DNA of 64,000 bases from Paludibacteraceae bacterium. GTDB taxonomy: Bacteria > Bacteroidota > Bacteroidia > Bacteroidales > Paludibacteraceae. The notes under the pieces are model-generated. The model saw nothing but the letters and a program-made list of their open reading frames with translations, did no database searches and was not told the origin of the DNA. The position numbers were made by a program, and so were the translations under genes. Each line of letters starts with the position of its first letter. Positions within the stretch are counted from its first letter, which is position 1. This document shows positions 1-8,220 of the stretch, piece after piece. The DNA lies in assembly GCA_017937025.1 (NCBI GenBank), contig JAGBEJ010000012.1, positions 62,001 to 126,000 on the forward strand, given 5' to 3'.

Positions 1-35
1 GAGCGCCATCGCAAGCAAAATAAGATTTGTTATCC

Positions 36-587
36 ATGACATTCAAAGAGACAAAAGGCTTAATAAGAAGCGACTACTACAGGCTTAGGGAGAGTTTTTC
101 TTTCCACATGTTTATTAAAGACCTGATATTCAACAGTTCTTTCAAGACCACATTCTGGCTGAGGATAGGCAACTATCTGAACAGCAAGCGCAACATCGTG
201 GCGAAAATACTGAAACTGCTCGTGGAGTTTAAGATGTGGCGCAACACCAACCGCACTGGCATACAGATAAAGATAGGCACCGAGATAGGTCCGGGACTGA
301 ACATCCACCACATTTCGGGCATAATTATGTCGCCGGAAGTGAAGATAGGCAAGAACTTCACCATCTACCAGGGCGTGACCGTGGGCAGAGTGCACAGCGG
401 CAAGAAAGCCGGAGTGCCTACCGTGGGCGACAACGTCACAGCCTTCGCCGGAAGCTAGATTCTGGGCAACATCAAGATAGGCAACAACGTGATAATCGGA
501 GCGAACGCCGTGGTGCTGAGCGACGTGCCGGACAATGTGACCGTGGGCGGAATTCCTGCCAAAATCATATCACAAAACCACAACTGA
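36..587 (+). pseudogene. CysE-like serine O-acetyltransferase interrupted by one in-frame TAG
   Basis: A left-handed beta-helix acyltransferase of the serine O-acetyltransferase (CysE/EpsC) type, which would transfer acetyl from acetyl-CoA to serine or a sugar. The helical N-terminal part is followed from about residue 78 by hexapeptide repeats, with the family signature GLNIHHISGIIM (88-98) and IGKNFTIYQGVTVG (104-117). Codon 141 (456-458) is TAG where homologues usually have Lys before ILGNIKIG; a single A-to-T change from AAG would create it. The same frame continues with perfect hexapeptide repeats to TGA at 585-587, giving 183 residues in all. The ATG at 36 is chosen over a TTG at 27. 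Either a recent nonsense mutation, a sequencing error or a suppressed codon. The family call is firm; the exact substrate is not. Confidence 0.75.
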
Positions 588-593
588 TAGAAT

Positions 594-971
594 ATGAAGA
601 AAAGCATAATAGCCGCTACAGCCATAGCATTAGCGACAGCCTTAGGAAGCTGCTCAAAGCCGCTGCTGGTGACAGCCACCACTCTGCAGCAGATGCCCAA
701 GAGCGAGGAATCGTTTGTGACAGTGGTGGAGAAGGATAAACTGCCAGAAGGCGCGGTGAAGATAGGCAGCGCGAAAGCCGAGGACAACAACGGACGCACG
801 AAAGCCAAGGACTGCTCGTTCGACAAAGTGTTCGAAGCGGTGCTGATAAAGGCTCACGAAATGGGCGGCAACTTCGTGGTGATAACCAACCACACCGAGC
901 CCAACAAAAAGAAACTCGAGCCATGCCACGGCTTAGAAGCCGACATCTACTACGCCGCCGACAATCAGTGA
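594..971 (+). CDS. Small predicted lipoprotein, function unknown
   Basis: A 125-residue protein with a lipoprotein signal peptide: KKS start, hydrophobic core and lipobox ALGSC with the lipidated Cys at 20. The mature part contains a GAVKIGSAKAEDN stretch and a segment reading AHEMGGNFVVITNH, which resembles the small beta-alpha domain of DUF4156/Rcs-like lipoproteins, but I cannot assign a family. It starts seven bases after the acetyltransferase reading frame ends, so the two are probably cotranscribed. It ends in TGA that overlaps the convergent stop of the TPR gene on the other strand. Likely attached to the inner or outer membrane facing the periplasm. Confidence 0.7.
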   Translation: MKKSIIAATAIALATALGSCSKPLLVTATTLQQMPKSEESFVTVVEKDKLPEGAVKIGSAKAEDNNGRTKAKDCSFDKVFEAVLIKAHEMGGNFVVITNHTEPNKKKLEPCHGLEADIYYAADNQ

Positions 972-1918
972 CGCCTCATCCTGTGCTGGCTGACGCACAC
1001 GCCGCCGAGGAACATGGCCGCGGCGCACTCTAAATAACTGCGCGCCGGCACACGGACACCGTTCTCGCGCTCGTACGAGGCTATGCCGGAAAGGTTGCGG
1101 TACTCCACTATCGCCTTGCGTGAAAGGCTCTCGGCTTCAGTTACAATCTCGGCGGAATCCTGCTTAGCCAACAGTCCATAGAACCCGGCATCGGCAAGTT
1201 CCTTGTCGGTCGCCGTCTCGTTTATCTCCGAGACTTTGACTCCTGCCGCGAAGCACTCCGCAAGCGCCGCCACATAAGCCTCACGCTCGGTAGCCGCATT
1301 GGCGGAAGCCTTGAGCGCCTCCACGAAAACCACAGAAGCAGTCTCCATAGCTCTGTCCCACACACGGCGCACATACACCACCGACGTATGCGCCGTCAAA
1401 CCCGCATCACAAGCCGCATCCACGACAAAGCGCAGGACATCGCCGCCAGCGTCCTTCAAATCGTGCTCAGCCATGACGGCACGGCGCAGCAGTTCGTCAT
1501 TGTCACGGCGCAGGGCTTCATCGTCGTAAAGTTCCATAGCCTCGGCGAATTGTCCGGCAGCCTCATCGTAGCGGAAAAGGTTCATCAGCGTCACTGCCCT
1601 GCCCTTCATGGCGCGGCCGTAGGTTGGGTCGATGAGCAGAACCCTGTCGAACGCCTCCAAGGCCTCTGTGAAACGCATCATCACGCCGAGCAGGTTGGCG
1701 AGGTTGTTCCAAGCCTCGGCGAAGTCCGGTTTCAGGGCGGTCGCCTTTCTGTAAAGCGCTATCGCCATGTCGGCATCGCCGTTGCGCAAAGCAGCGTCAG
1801 CCAGATATTTCAGCGGTATGGCGCATTCGTCGCACTTGTCGGAGCACTGCGCCTCCTTTCCTTTATACAAGCAACGGGTTATCTTGCGCCCGTCGCGTCC
1901 GAGACCTTTTTGTGGCAT
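965..1918 (-). CDS. TPR protein with an N-terminal four-cysteine cluster
   Basis: A 317-residue protein without a signal peptide. The first 35 residues hold Cys16, Cys25, Cys29 and Cys32 (CSDKCDEC), a plausible metal-binding knuckle. Residues about 36-135 form TPR repeats with the typical AxxxYxxAxxxxP pattern (AIALYRKATALKPDFAEAWNNL and two further units). The C-terminal half is helical and unrecognised. The frame is open up to 2095, but the upstream part runs through a palindromic repeat cluster and is not protein-like, so the ATG at 1916-1918 is preferred. TPR units usually mediate protein contacts; the partner is unknown. Convergent with the lipoprotein gene, the last bases overlapping. 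Confidence 0.7.
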   Translation of the reverse strand: MPQKGLGRDGRKITRCLYKGKEAQCSDKCDECAIPLKYLADAALRNGDADMAIALYRKATALKPDFAEAWNNLANLLGVMMRFTEALEAFDRVLLIDPTYGRAMKGRAVTLMNLFRYDEAAGQFAEAMELYDDEALRRDNDELLRRAVMAEHDLKDAGGDVLRFVVDAACDAGLTAHTSVVYVRRVWDRAMETASVVFVEALKASANAATEREAYVAALAECFAAGVKVSEINETATDKELADAGFYGLLAKQDSAEIVTEAESLSRKAIVEYRNLSGIASYERENGVRVPARSYLECAAAMFLGGVCVSQHRMRRH

Positions 1919-1971
1919 AATCAAAAGTTTTTGTTCACAAAGATAGCGCGAGCTGTTTAAATATCGTGTCA

Positions 1972-2110
1972 CCCCTCCGGGGTTCATATTCATTTTGGAC
2001 TTTCGAATCAGGGGTTTACACCCCTGCCTATAATATATTGTCCTTTCAGGACTACAAATGCGCAAAGTCCCGAAGGGACGAAATATCACAGACACGGGTG
2101 TGAGCCCGTG
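1972..2110. repeat. Cluster of five short GC-rich palindromes
   Basis: Five hairpin-forming units follow each other: CCCC-TCC-GGGG (1972-1982), AGGGGT-TTAC-ACCCCT (2010-2025), GTCC-TTTCA-GGAC (2040-2052), GTCC-CGAAG-GGAC (2067-2079) and CACGGG-TGTGAG-CCCGTG (2093-2110). The words resemble interspersed palindromic repeats common in intergenic DNA of Bacteroidota, but I see only one cluster here. It lies between divergent genes and probably explains the spurious 5' extension of the TPR reading frame. Confidence 0.65.
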
Positions 2111-2185
2111 GCAAAAAGAATAACTAAGCCTGATGTTACCACACGAAACGGAGCGGAATTAAAAAGAAATGCCTAATATTGCGGA

Positions 2186-2611
2186 GTGAAAGACCTCATA
2201 GACATACTGCACAGGGAAGGATGCTCGCTCGTGGTGGAGAAAGACGGCGAAGTGAGCATATACAACCAGAAAGGCGTGCGCGACCTGGAGCACCTGCTCA
2301 AGCACGAGCCGGAGAAGCTGCGAGGAGCCAGGATTGCCGACAAGGTGATAGGCAAAGCGGCGGCGGGAATCGCTGTGAAAGGCGGTGTGAAAGAAATGTA
2401 CGCCGAAGTGCTGTCGCGAAAGGCGCTGCCGATACTCGACGACTCGGACATGAGATACACTTACGGTGAATTAGTCGATGAGATAATAATAAAGGAAGGC
2501 GACAACAGATGCCCGCTCGAGAAAATCGTGGACGGCGCAACGACTGCCGACGAAGTGGTGGAAACGCTGTGGGCGCACTTCGACGAGATGAAGAATAAAC
2601 ACAAAGCATAA
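2186..2611 (+). CDS. DUF1893 family protein (TM1506-like)
   Basis: A 141-residue cytoplasmic protein matching the DUF1893 family, whose structural member Thermotoga TM1506 has a cytidine-deaminase-like fold with no proven activity. Recognisable parts are the LIDILHREGCSLVVEKDGEVSIYN start type, GVRDLEHLL, the glycine-rich helix ADKVIGKAAAGI (about 51-62) and the Cys-containing PLEKIV region near the end. The start is GTG at 2186; no in-frame ATG gives a full N-terminus. It is followed after four bases by an ECF transporter S component, suggesting that it handles the transported compound or its precursor. Confidence 0.75.
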   Translation: MKDLIDILHREGCSLVVEKDGEVSIYNQKGVRDLEHLLKHEPEKLRGARIADKVIGKAAAGIAVKGGVKEMYAEVLSRKALPILDDSDMRYTYGELVDEIIIKEGDNRCPLEKIVDGATTADEVVETLWAHFDEMKNKHKA

Positions 2612-2615
2612 GAAT

Positions 2616-3128
2616 ATGACAACAACAGAGACAAGACTTTACACCTTAGACTTCAAGGAAGCGAGGACATACCTGTGGGCGCTGGCGTTCGTGGCAGGCA
2701 ACGTAATACTGCCGCAGCTGTTTCACACGATACCCGACGGCGGCAAGATGTTCCTGCCGATATATTTCTTCACCCTCGTGGGCGCGTACAAGTATGGATG
2801 GAAGACGGGACTGCTGACGGCGGTGCTGTCGCCTGTGGTGAACTCGGCGCTGTTCGGTATGCCGAGCACTGCCCTGCTGCCAGTGATACTACTTAAGTCC
2901 ACAATCTTAGCCGTGGCGGCTGGATGGGTGGCGGCGAGGACACAGAAAGCCACTCTGCTGACAATAGCCGCTGTCGTAGCGCTCTACCAGCTGGCTGGCG
3001 GCGCTGGCGAATGGATAATGACAGGCAGCCTCGATGCCGCAACACAGGACATAAGGCTCGGACTGCCGGGCATTGCGCTGCAGATTTTCGGCGGCTACTT
3101 GTTCATCAAATATGTGCTGAAGAAATAA
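2616..3128 (+). CDS. ECF transporter S component (substrate-binding membrane subunit)
   Basis: A 170-residue integral membrane protein with about five to six hydrophobic helices, a size and pattern typical of S components of energy-coupling factor vitamin importers. Features include the first helix with LWALAFVAGNVILPQLFH, the charged loop DGGKMFLPIYFF, and the conserved-looking GWKTGLLTAVLSPVVNSALFG, where the Asn and Ser line the binding site in related proteins. The EcfA/T energising module is not in this window and is presumably shared. Substrate cannot be read from the sequence. Cotranscribed with the DUF1893 gene, followed by a strong terminator. Confidence 0.75.
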   Translation: MTTTETRLYTLDFKEARTYLWALAFVAGNVILPQLFHTIPDGGKMFLPIYFFTLVGAYKYGWKTGLLTAVLSPVVNSALFGMPSTALLPVILLKSTILAVAAGWVAARTQKATLLTIAAVVALYQLAGGAGEWIMTGSLDAATQDIRLGLPGIALQIFGGYLFIKYVLKK

Positions 3129-3147
3129 CCGCACAACTGAAACAAAA

Positions 3148-3175
3148 AAATGCGTGAAATCTCTTTCACGCATTT
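3148..3175. terminator. Bidirectional intrinsic terminator
   Basis: A near-perfect hairpin AAATGCGTGAAA-TCTC-TTTCACGCATTT followed by T residues on the plus strand and preceded by an A run, so it can serve both the ECF gene (plus) and the FISUMP gene (minus). Confidence 0.85.
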
Positions 3176-3197
3176 TTTATATCTGCAATTTTTACTT

Positions 3198-3947
3198 TCA
3201 CTCTCCTGGAATAACGGCGCGCACCGAAAAACCGTAGACGCGGAAGCCGCCGTAGTCGTAGTACACGTAGTCTGAATTGAAACTGACGTCCCACGCGAAG
3301 TTCGGATTGTCGGCAGACAGCGACGAGAACCAATAGTAGCCGACAGACCCGGCGTAGCCGAGGTCGCCATTGCGGCGAAAGCCCGCAGCAGGCAGAAAAA
3401 TATGGGCGTCACTCAAAGAATAAGAAGAAAGAGGCGGATTTTTTTTAGATACTTTCACACCTTTGTCGGCTTCTGCTTTGGCCTTATACACGATGTAACC
3501 TTTCACACCAGAGCCATTGTAGTTTTCCGTCCATACCCAGTAGCACAGAGCGAGAAGCTCGTCCCGCTGTGCTTTGGTAGGCATTCGCCACTTGCCGCCC
3601 CAGTTGAAATAGGCAGCGTCATCCTCAAGCTCAAGCACCGTCTTGCCGTCTGCAAAGCCGTTTCTGCCATAGCGGCTTTCTATATTATATTTTGTGAGTT
3701 GACCATTACTACTGCTGTACTTGTAGGTCCTCCAGTTATAGGTTGACTTTGGCTTGACCTCGCCCCAAGCGTAGTAATTGCCATATTCTTGAGGATTGCT
3801 TGCTCCCACGTTGCAAGTCGCCCATTTAGTTCCAGAAGGCAGACCGAGATTCACCCATTCGTGACCTTTTTCAATGCCCTTATCTATCGAATATGCCGAT
3901 AAGCACATAGCCAGACAGCACGTTGCTAAAAAACAGATTTTCTTCAT
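3198..3947 (-). CDS. Secreted FISUMP-domain protein
   Basis: A 249-residue secreted protein. The start is placed at 3947 (MKKICFLATCCLAMC), which gives a signal peptide with a possible lipobox-like Cys; an upstream in-frame Met at 4040 would add a poor N-terminus. The rest matches the Fibrobacter succinogenes major paralogous (FISUMP) domain: HEWVNLGLPSGTKWATCNVGA (from about residue 29), YYAWGE, WRMPTKAQRDEL, then LPAAGFR and the terminal YWFSS and SVRAVI motifs. The fold is related to DUF1566 and C-type-lectin-like domains and is common in large numbers in gut Bacteroidales; its role is unknown. Confidence 0.85.
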   Translation of the reverse strand: MKKICFLATCCLAMCLSAYSIDKGIEKGHEWVNLGLPSGTKWATCNVGASNPQEYGNYYAWGEVKPKSTYNWRTYKYSSSNGQLTKYNIESRYGRNGFADGKTVLELEDDAAYFNWGGKWRMPTKAQRDELLALCYWVWTENYNGSGVKGYIVYKAKAEADKGVKVSKKNPPLSSYSLSDAHIFLPAAGFRRNGDLGYAGSVGYYWFSSLSADNPNFAWDVSFNSDYVYYDYGGFRVYGFSVRAVIPGE

Positions 3948-4023
3948 AAGGGTATTTTTTTTGATTCGTAAATATATGAACAATGTGAACACAATCTGCA
4001 AGCATTGCGCAAAAACAAAAAAA

Positions 4024-4050
4024 AGGCAGAGCTCCCGCAAGCCCTGCCTG
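4024..4050 (-). terminator. Intrinsic terminator of the TonB receptor gene
   Basis: Read on the minus strand, a stem AGGCAG/CTGCCT with inner GCT/AGC pairs is followed by eight T residues, 25 bases past the receptor stop. Confidence 0.75.
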
Positions 4051-4074
4051 TGTGTTTTTAAGATATGAAATTCT

Positions 4075-6075
4075 TTAGAACTTCACTGCGAATCCGCCTT
4101 TAGCCCAGATGCCCGGCTGACGGATGCCGCCGTAGTCGTAGTACGACGTGTCGAGCAGATTGTCCGCCTCGGCGAAGAGGCATATCCGCTTGACGTGGGA
4201 GTCGAAGTCCTTGGTCCACGACAGCCTGAGGTTGAGCAGAAAGAACGGGTCGTACTCCAGCGTCTCGGCTTTGGCGTTGGTGTATGTGCCCTCGCGGTCG
4301 TTGTAGGATAGCAGCCATGACGCCTCGAATGTGCCGTAAGCGCCTCTCTGCGTGCCGGCTATGTTGTGGCGCAGTGAAAGCACCGCTTTGTGCTTGAGGT
4401 AGTCCAGCGCATACTGCGAGAGGTAGCCGTCGCTCTGCTTGTCGAGGTCGATGAAGTCGTAGCTGAGGCGCACGTTTCTGACGAAGCCGCCCGACGCATA
4501 CTCCGCCCAGAGGGAAGTCCCGATGGCGTTGATTTCGGTGTGGTTCATGCTGCGCCATACGTCGTCGGACGGGAGTTTCACCCAGTCGATTATGTCGCGG
4601 CCGTTGCGGTAGAACACCGACAGCGCGCCCGACACTCTGCCCTGAAGCCACGGAGCATTGTTAATTTTCAGTCCGAGCTCTGCCGTGAGCGACTTCTCGG
4701 GCGAGAGCGACGAGTTTGGCAAATGGTCGGCCGACTTGTAGTAGAGGTCGGTGAACGTAGGCAGCCTCAACGCCTGATTGACAGAGGCTGCGACCGAAAA
4801 GAAGCGCGCGAAGCCGTAGCTGAGGTCGCCGCCGAAAGTCCAGTTTGCGCCGAAGTCGTTGCTGTAGTTGAGCGCCGCTCCGGCAGAAGCGGTCAGAGTG
4901 CGCCACGACACCGACTGCTCGAGGAAGAAGTTCCAGTTGTGGCGGTACTTCTCGTGGTCGAACGCCACCTCGTCGTCCGTGCCCTTGACCTTCTCGGTCG
5001 AGAACCACACGTCGCGCGGCTGTATCGAGTTGCCCAAGACGTTGCTGAAGATGTGCTCCAGGCGGTAGGATGCGCCAGCCTGTGTCCTGCCCCACGAGGT
5101 GAAGTAGGAAGCCGAGAGGTCCACGCCGCCCACGTCGGTCTGGTGGAAATTGGCGTTCTTATACCACGCCGCCTCCTGGATTGGGAAGCGGAACAGCTCG
5201 AATTTGTCGAGGTGCTCGCGCCAGTAGATTTTAGGCTCGAAGGCGAAGTGCCCGAACTTGTAGCGCGACGAGAGCGACGCGTTCATCGACGTCGTGTGCT
5301 CGTACTGGTCGGGGTACTTCAGGCTGTAGAACTGCAACGCGCCGAAGCCCTTGTTCTGGAATCCAGCCTGGAAGTTCATGTCGCCGGTGGCTTTCGTGTT
5401 CACACGCACCTGCCCGAATGCGTTCAGGATGTCGTAGTCGGTGTTGGCTGCGTAACCGTCCGAGCGGTTGTAGGACACAGCGCCGAAGAGTTTAGCCTTG
5501 TCTAAAGCCAGCGTTCCGGAAGCGGACGGAGCAGTCAGTCCGTGGTCGCCGCCGGTGTATGACAGCGTGGCGGACGAAGTGTCCGAAGTGCCGGTGATTA
5601 TGTTTATCGCTCCAGAGAAAGCGTTAGGACCGAGAGTGCGCGAGGCAGGTCCTTGAAGGATTTCTATACGGTCTATAGAAGAAATGTCGACAGGAATGTC
5701 GAGGGAGTAATGACCCGTCTGGGGGTCGGAGATGTTGATGCCGTTGAGCAGAACAAGCATCTGGTCGAACGAGCCTCCGCGCATGGAGACGTCGCTCTGC
5801 ACGCCGTTGACGCCACGTTGCCTGATGTCCACGCCCGAAAGGAAGCGCAGGAGTTCGGCTACAGTGGCGGCAGGCGCCGTGGCTATCTCCTCCTTGGTCA
5901 TGACAGTCACCACACGCGCCAGGTCGGCGTGCAGCTGCTGTTTCTGTGCTGTTACCTCGACTTCGGTGAGTCGGATGTTTCGCGTTGAGTCAACCTGCGC
6001 GTAAGTTGCAGCTCCAGGCAGCGTAAGCAGAGAGCATCCGAGCGACAGGACGCATATCCTGACCTCAGCCTTCAT
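4075..6075 (-). CDS. TonB-dependent outer membrane receptor, BtuB-like
   Basis: A 666-residue outer membrane receptor. The start at 6075 gives the signal peptide MKAEVRICVLSLG...ATYAQ; the frame is open to 6189 but the extra residues do not look like a leader. After a TonB-box-like stretch, the plug domain (about 40-165) shows ATVAELLRFLSGVDIRQRG, VSMRGGSFDQMLVLLNGI and the SIDRIEILQGPASRTLGPNAFSGAINI signature. A 22-strand barrel follows and ends in the aromatic GFAVKF. The plug resembles BtuB-type vitamin B12 and siderophore receptors. No SusC-type N-terminal domain and no SusD partner nearby. I looked for a cobalamin riboswitch upstream (6076-6237) and could not identify one. Confidence 0.88.
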   Translation of the reverse strand: MKAEVRICVLSLGCSLLTLPGAATYAQVDSTRNIRLTEVEVTAQKQQLHADLARVVTVMTKEEIATAPAATVAELLRFLSGVDIRQRGVNGVQSDVSMRGGSFDQMLVLLNGINISDPQTGHYSLDIPVDISSIDRIEILQGPASRTLGPNAFSGAINIITGTSDTSSATLSYTGGDHGLTAPSASGTLALDKAKLFGAVSYNRSDGYAANTDYDILNAFGQVRVNTKATGDMNFQAGFQNKGFGALQFYSLKYPDQYEHTTSMNASLSSRYKFGHFAFEPKIYWREHLDKFELFRFPIQEAAWYKNANFHQTDVGGVDLSASYFTSWGRTQAGASYRLEHIFSNVLGNSIQPRDVWFSTEKVKGTDDEVAFDHEKYRHNWNFFLEQSVSWRTLTASAGAALNYSNDFGANWTFGGDLSYGFARFFSVAASVNQALRLPTFTDLYYKSADHLPNSSLSPEKSLTAELGLKINNAPWLQGRVSGALSVFYRNGRDIIDWVKLPSDDVWRSMNHTEINAIGTSLWAEYASGGFVRNVRLSYDFIDLDKQSDGYLSQYALDYLKHKAVLSLRHNIAGTQRGAYGTFEASWLLSYNDREGTYTNAKAETLEYDPFFLLNLRLSWTKDFDSHVKRICLFAEADNLLDTSYYDYGGIRQPGIWAKGGFAVKF

Positions 6076-6237
6076 GCTTGCGAATGAAGCATAGCGCTTG
6101 TTAGTCCAACGCTTGAAATAAATAATAGATTTACCCATTTGTTGAAAAAAATAAAAAATTAGACATATCGCCCGACGGCTATGAGCCACGATTTGCGGGA
6201 ATCATAAGAGCATAACCGTCTGGCATAAAAAACAAAA

Positions 6238-6262
6238 AGCCTCCGCTGAAAAAACGGAAGCT
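6238..6262 (-). terminator. Terminator downstream of the CAU tRNA
   Basis: On the minus strand AGCTTCCG, a loop and CGGAGGCT are followed by TTTTTG and further T residues, just past the tRNA 3' end. Confidence 0.75.
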
Positions 6263-6267
6263 TTCTG

Positions 6268-6341
6268 TGGGCCCAACAGGGCTTGAACCTGTGACTCCCT
6301 GATTATGAGTCAGGTGCTCTAACCAACTGAGCTATGGGCCC
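6268..6341 (-). tRNA. tRNA with CAU anticodon (Met or Ile2)
   Basis: On the minus strand a full cloverleaf is present: acceptor GGGCCCA pairing with TGGGCCC, D arm AGCTCAGTTGGTTAGAGC, anticodon stem CCTGA/TCAGG around loop CTCATAA, and T arm ACAGG-TTCAAGC-CCTGT. The loop carries anticodon CAT. It could be elongator tRNA-Met or tRNA-Ile whose C34 is changed to lysidine; the sequence alone does not decide. It is not the initiator, whose C1:A72 mismatch is absent. CCA is not encoded. The gene stands alone between divergent genes. Confidence 0.93.
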
Positions 6342-6459
6342 TAAAATCTTATCAGATTTTATTTTACCTTTGCGGAGCATTGCCCCGTTAAAGCGAGTGC
6401 AAAAGTAAGCACTTTTCGCAAAAACACAAATTTTTAAGGACTATTTTTAGAAAAAAGGA

Positions 6460-7077
6460 ATGAACGACAATATAAAAACTGTGATGTTCGATTTCGGCGG
6501 AGTTTTGGTGGACTTAGACCAAAGCAAATGCGTCGAGGCGTTTGTGAAACTCGGTGTCAACAACATCATGGACTACATAAGCAAATATGTGCAGAACGGG
6601 CTGTTTCTCGACCTAGAGAAAGGCAACGTGACCAACGAGGAATTCCACGACAGACTAAGGAGAGAGTGCGGCATAAACGCGACCGACGAGCAGATAAACG
6701 CCGCATGGTGCGACTTCCTGATAGAGATACCGACATACAAGCTGCAGTTCATACGCGAGCTGAGGAAAAGCAAGCGCGTGATAATGCTGAGCAACACCAA
6801 CGCCATACACTTCGACAACTGGGCTTTGGACGAGTTCAAGAAGGACGGGCATGACATAGACTACTACTTCGACCACTGCTACCTGAGCTACAAGATGCAC
6901 TGCGCAAAGCCCGAGGAGGAGATTTTCGACAGGGTGATAGAAAACGAGGTGAACGAGCCGGGCGAGATACTCTTCATCGACGACGGAGAGAAGAACGTAG
7001 AGATGGCGAGGAGAAAGGGTTTCAACGCCATACTCGTGAAGGAGAAGGAGGACTGGAGGCACATCTTCGAAGACTAA
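6460..7077 (+). CDS. HAD superfamily phosphatase (HAD-IA type)
   Basis: A 205-residue haloacid-dehalogenase-type hydrolase. Motif I is VMFDFGGVLVDLD (about 8-20, first Asp the nucleophile, although the usual second Asp is Gly, giving DFGGV as in the YihX-like group), motif II is MLSNTNAIH, motif III the Lys in CAKPEEEIF, and motif IV LFIDDGEKNVEMARRKGF. The cap is helical. YihX-type enzymes hydrolyse sugar phosphates such as glucose-1-phosphate; the substrate here is inferred, not known. It heads a tight plus-strand run, three bases ahead of the acyltransferase gene. Confidence 0.85.
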   Translation: MNDNIKTVMFDFGGVLVDLDQSKCVEAFVKLGVNNIMDYISKYVQNGLFLDLEKGNVTNEEFHDRLRRECGINATDEQINAAWCDFLIEIPTYKLQFIRELRKSKRVIMLSNTNAIHFDNWALDEFKKDGHDIDYYFDHCYLSYKMHCAKPEEEIFDRVIENEVNEPGEILFIDDGEKNVEMARRKGFNAILVKEKEDWRHIFED

Positions 7078-7080
7078 GGC

Positions 7081-8220
7081 ATGGACACTCGGAAGCACAT
7101 AGACCACTACGACACGCTGCGAGTGATGGCGATGGTCGCCGTGGTGGCAATACACATAGCCACGCCGACGCTGAAGATGGCCTTCAAAGCCGGCAACCTG
7201 AGCGCCGACTGGTACACGGGCGACATCTACTTGGCCTTGACACGGTTCGCCGTCACGATGTTCCTGATGCTCACCGGAGCCACGATGCTCGGCAGGGAGC
7301 ATAAATACAAGGATTTCATAAAGAAAAGACTGACGAGGATTTTCGTTCCGTTCCTCGTTTTCTCGGTCGGATACATCGTCTTCAAACTGCACTTCGACCG
7401 TCCGCAGCCACATGTGGAGGACCTGAACGGACTTCTCGGCTGGGTGGGCGACAAGTACATGGAGTGCGGACTGTCGCAGCATTTCTGGTACGTTTATATG
7501 CTGCTGGTACTCTACCCCATCATTCCGCCCGTGCAGCGGCTCATAAGCATGGACAAGAGACACCGCGGTCTGGACATCGTGCTCGGCGTATGGGCTGTTT
7601 ACCTTGTGCTGTTCCATTCGTCGCCACTGTCGCCATTCGCCCTGCCTACGCCCGAAGCGATAAGCAAAAGCAACATACTCACGACAACCGGATTGATTTA
7701 CTTCGGCAGCAGGATAGGCACATACCTGACCTTCTTCGGCTACATGCTGCTGGGCTACCGGCTTTCGACACTGCTGAACGACATGGAGAAGCGTGACCTA
7801 AGGAAATGGAAGGTAATAGCCGCCGTTGTGTATGCGGCATCAGTGGCGTTCTGCGCCACCGTCTGCGCAAGGATGTCGCTCGGCAAGCTGAATATGGCCG
7901 CGCTCGGCTACATGCACATAAACACAATGGTGCAGACCATAGCCGTGTTCGTCATGGTGGCTGGCACCGAAATAAGCCAGACGCAAAGCAAAGCCAGCAG
8001 AATAACAAGAAACATAAGAAACTCTATATCAGAATGTTCCTACGGCATATACCTGCTGCACATCATGGTCATTTCCGTACTCTGGAGCATGAAAATCTAT
8101 TGGAAAATATGCGCCCCTGCAATCTCGATTCCGTTGCTCACACTGGGCGTCACGCTGGTTTCGTGGGTTATAATCTACGCCATAAGAAAGATACCTGGAG
8201 GCAAATACATAACCGGATGA
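7081..8220 (+). CDS. Acyltransferase family 3 membrane protein
   Basis: A 379-residue polytopic membrane protein with about ten hydrophobic helices. The N-terminus IDHYDTLRVMAMVAVVAIHI carries the conserved Arg and His of the acyltransferase-3 family (OafA/WecH type). Helix 3 contains FLMLTGATMLGRE, followed by the basic loop FIKKRLTRIFVPF that is typical of the family. These enzymes acetylate or acylate sugars of surface polysaccharides at the inner membrane. The gene ends in TGA inside the ATGA that starts the next gene, so they are translationally coupled, though no functional link with folate synthesis is obvious. Confidence 0.85.
   Translation: MDTRKHIDHYDTLRVMAMVAVVAIHIATPTLKMAFKAGNLSADWYTGDIYLALTRFAVTMFLMLTGATMLGREHKYKDFIKKRLTRIFVPFLVFSVGYIVFKLHFDRPQPHVEDLNGLLGWVGDKYMECGLSQHFWYVYMLLVLYPIIPPVQRLISMDKRHRGLDIVLGVWAVYLVLFHSSPLSPFALPTPEAISKSNILTTTGLIYFGSRIGTYLTFFGYMLLGYRLSTLLNDMEKRDLRKWKVIAAVVYAASVAFCATVCARMSLGKLNMAALGYMHINTMVQTIAVFVMVAGTEISQTQSKASRITRNIRNSISECSYGIYLLHIMVISVLWSMKIYWKICAPAISIPLLTLGVTLVSWVIIYAIRKIPGGKYITG

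Noticed and set aside
1919..2095. N-terminal extension of the TPR protein
   Set aside because: The extension translates through the palindrome cluster and has no protein-like composition; the ATG at 1918 gives a natural start.
1972..2110. CRISPR array
   Set aside because: The palindromes differ in sequence and spacing; no repeated unit of 23-47 bases with spacers exists here or elsewhere in the window.
4390..5505. Long plus-strand reading frame of 371 codons opposite the TonB receptor
   Set aside because: It is the antisense shadow of a well-conserved receptor; the protein is Val/Arg/Glu-rich low complexity with no start signal.
6076..6237. Cobalamin riboswitch before the BtuB-like receptor
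   Set aside because: I could not find the B12-box-like core or a consistent helix set in this short leader.
6655..7617. Minus-strand reading frame of 320 codons opposite the HAD and acyltransferase genes
   Set aside because: Antisense shadow of two recognised genes; His/Val-rich and without family resemblance.
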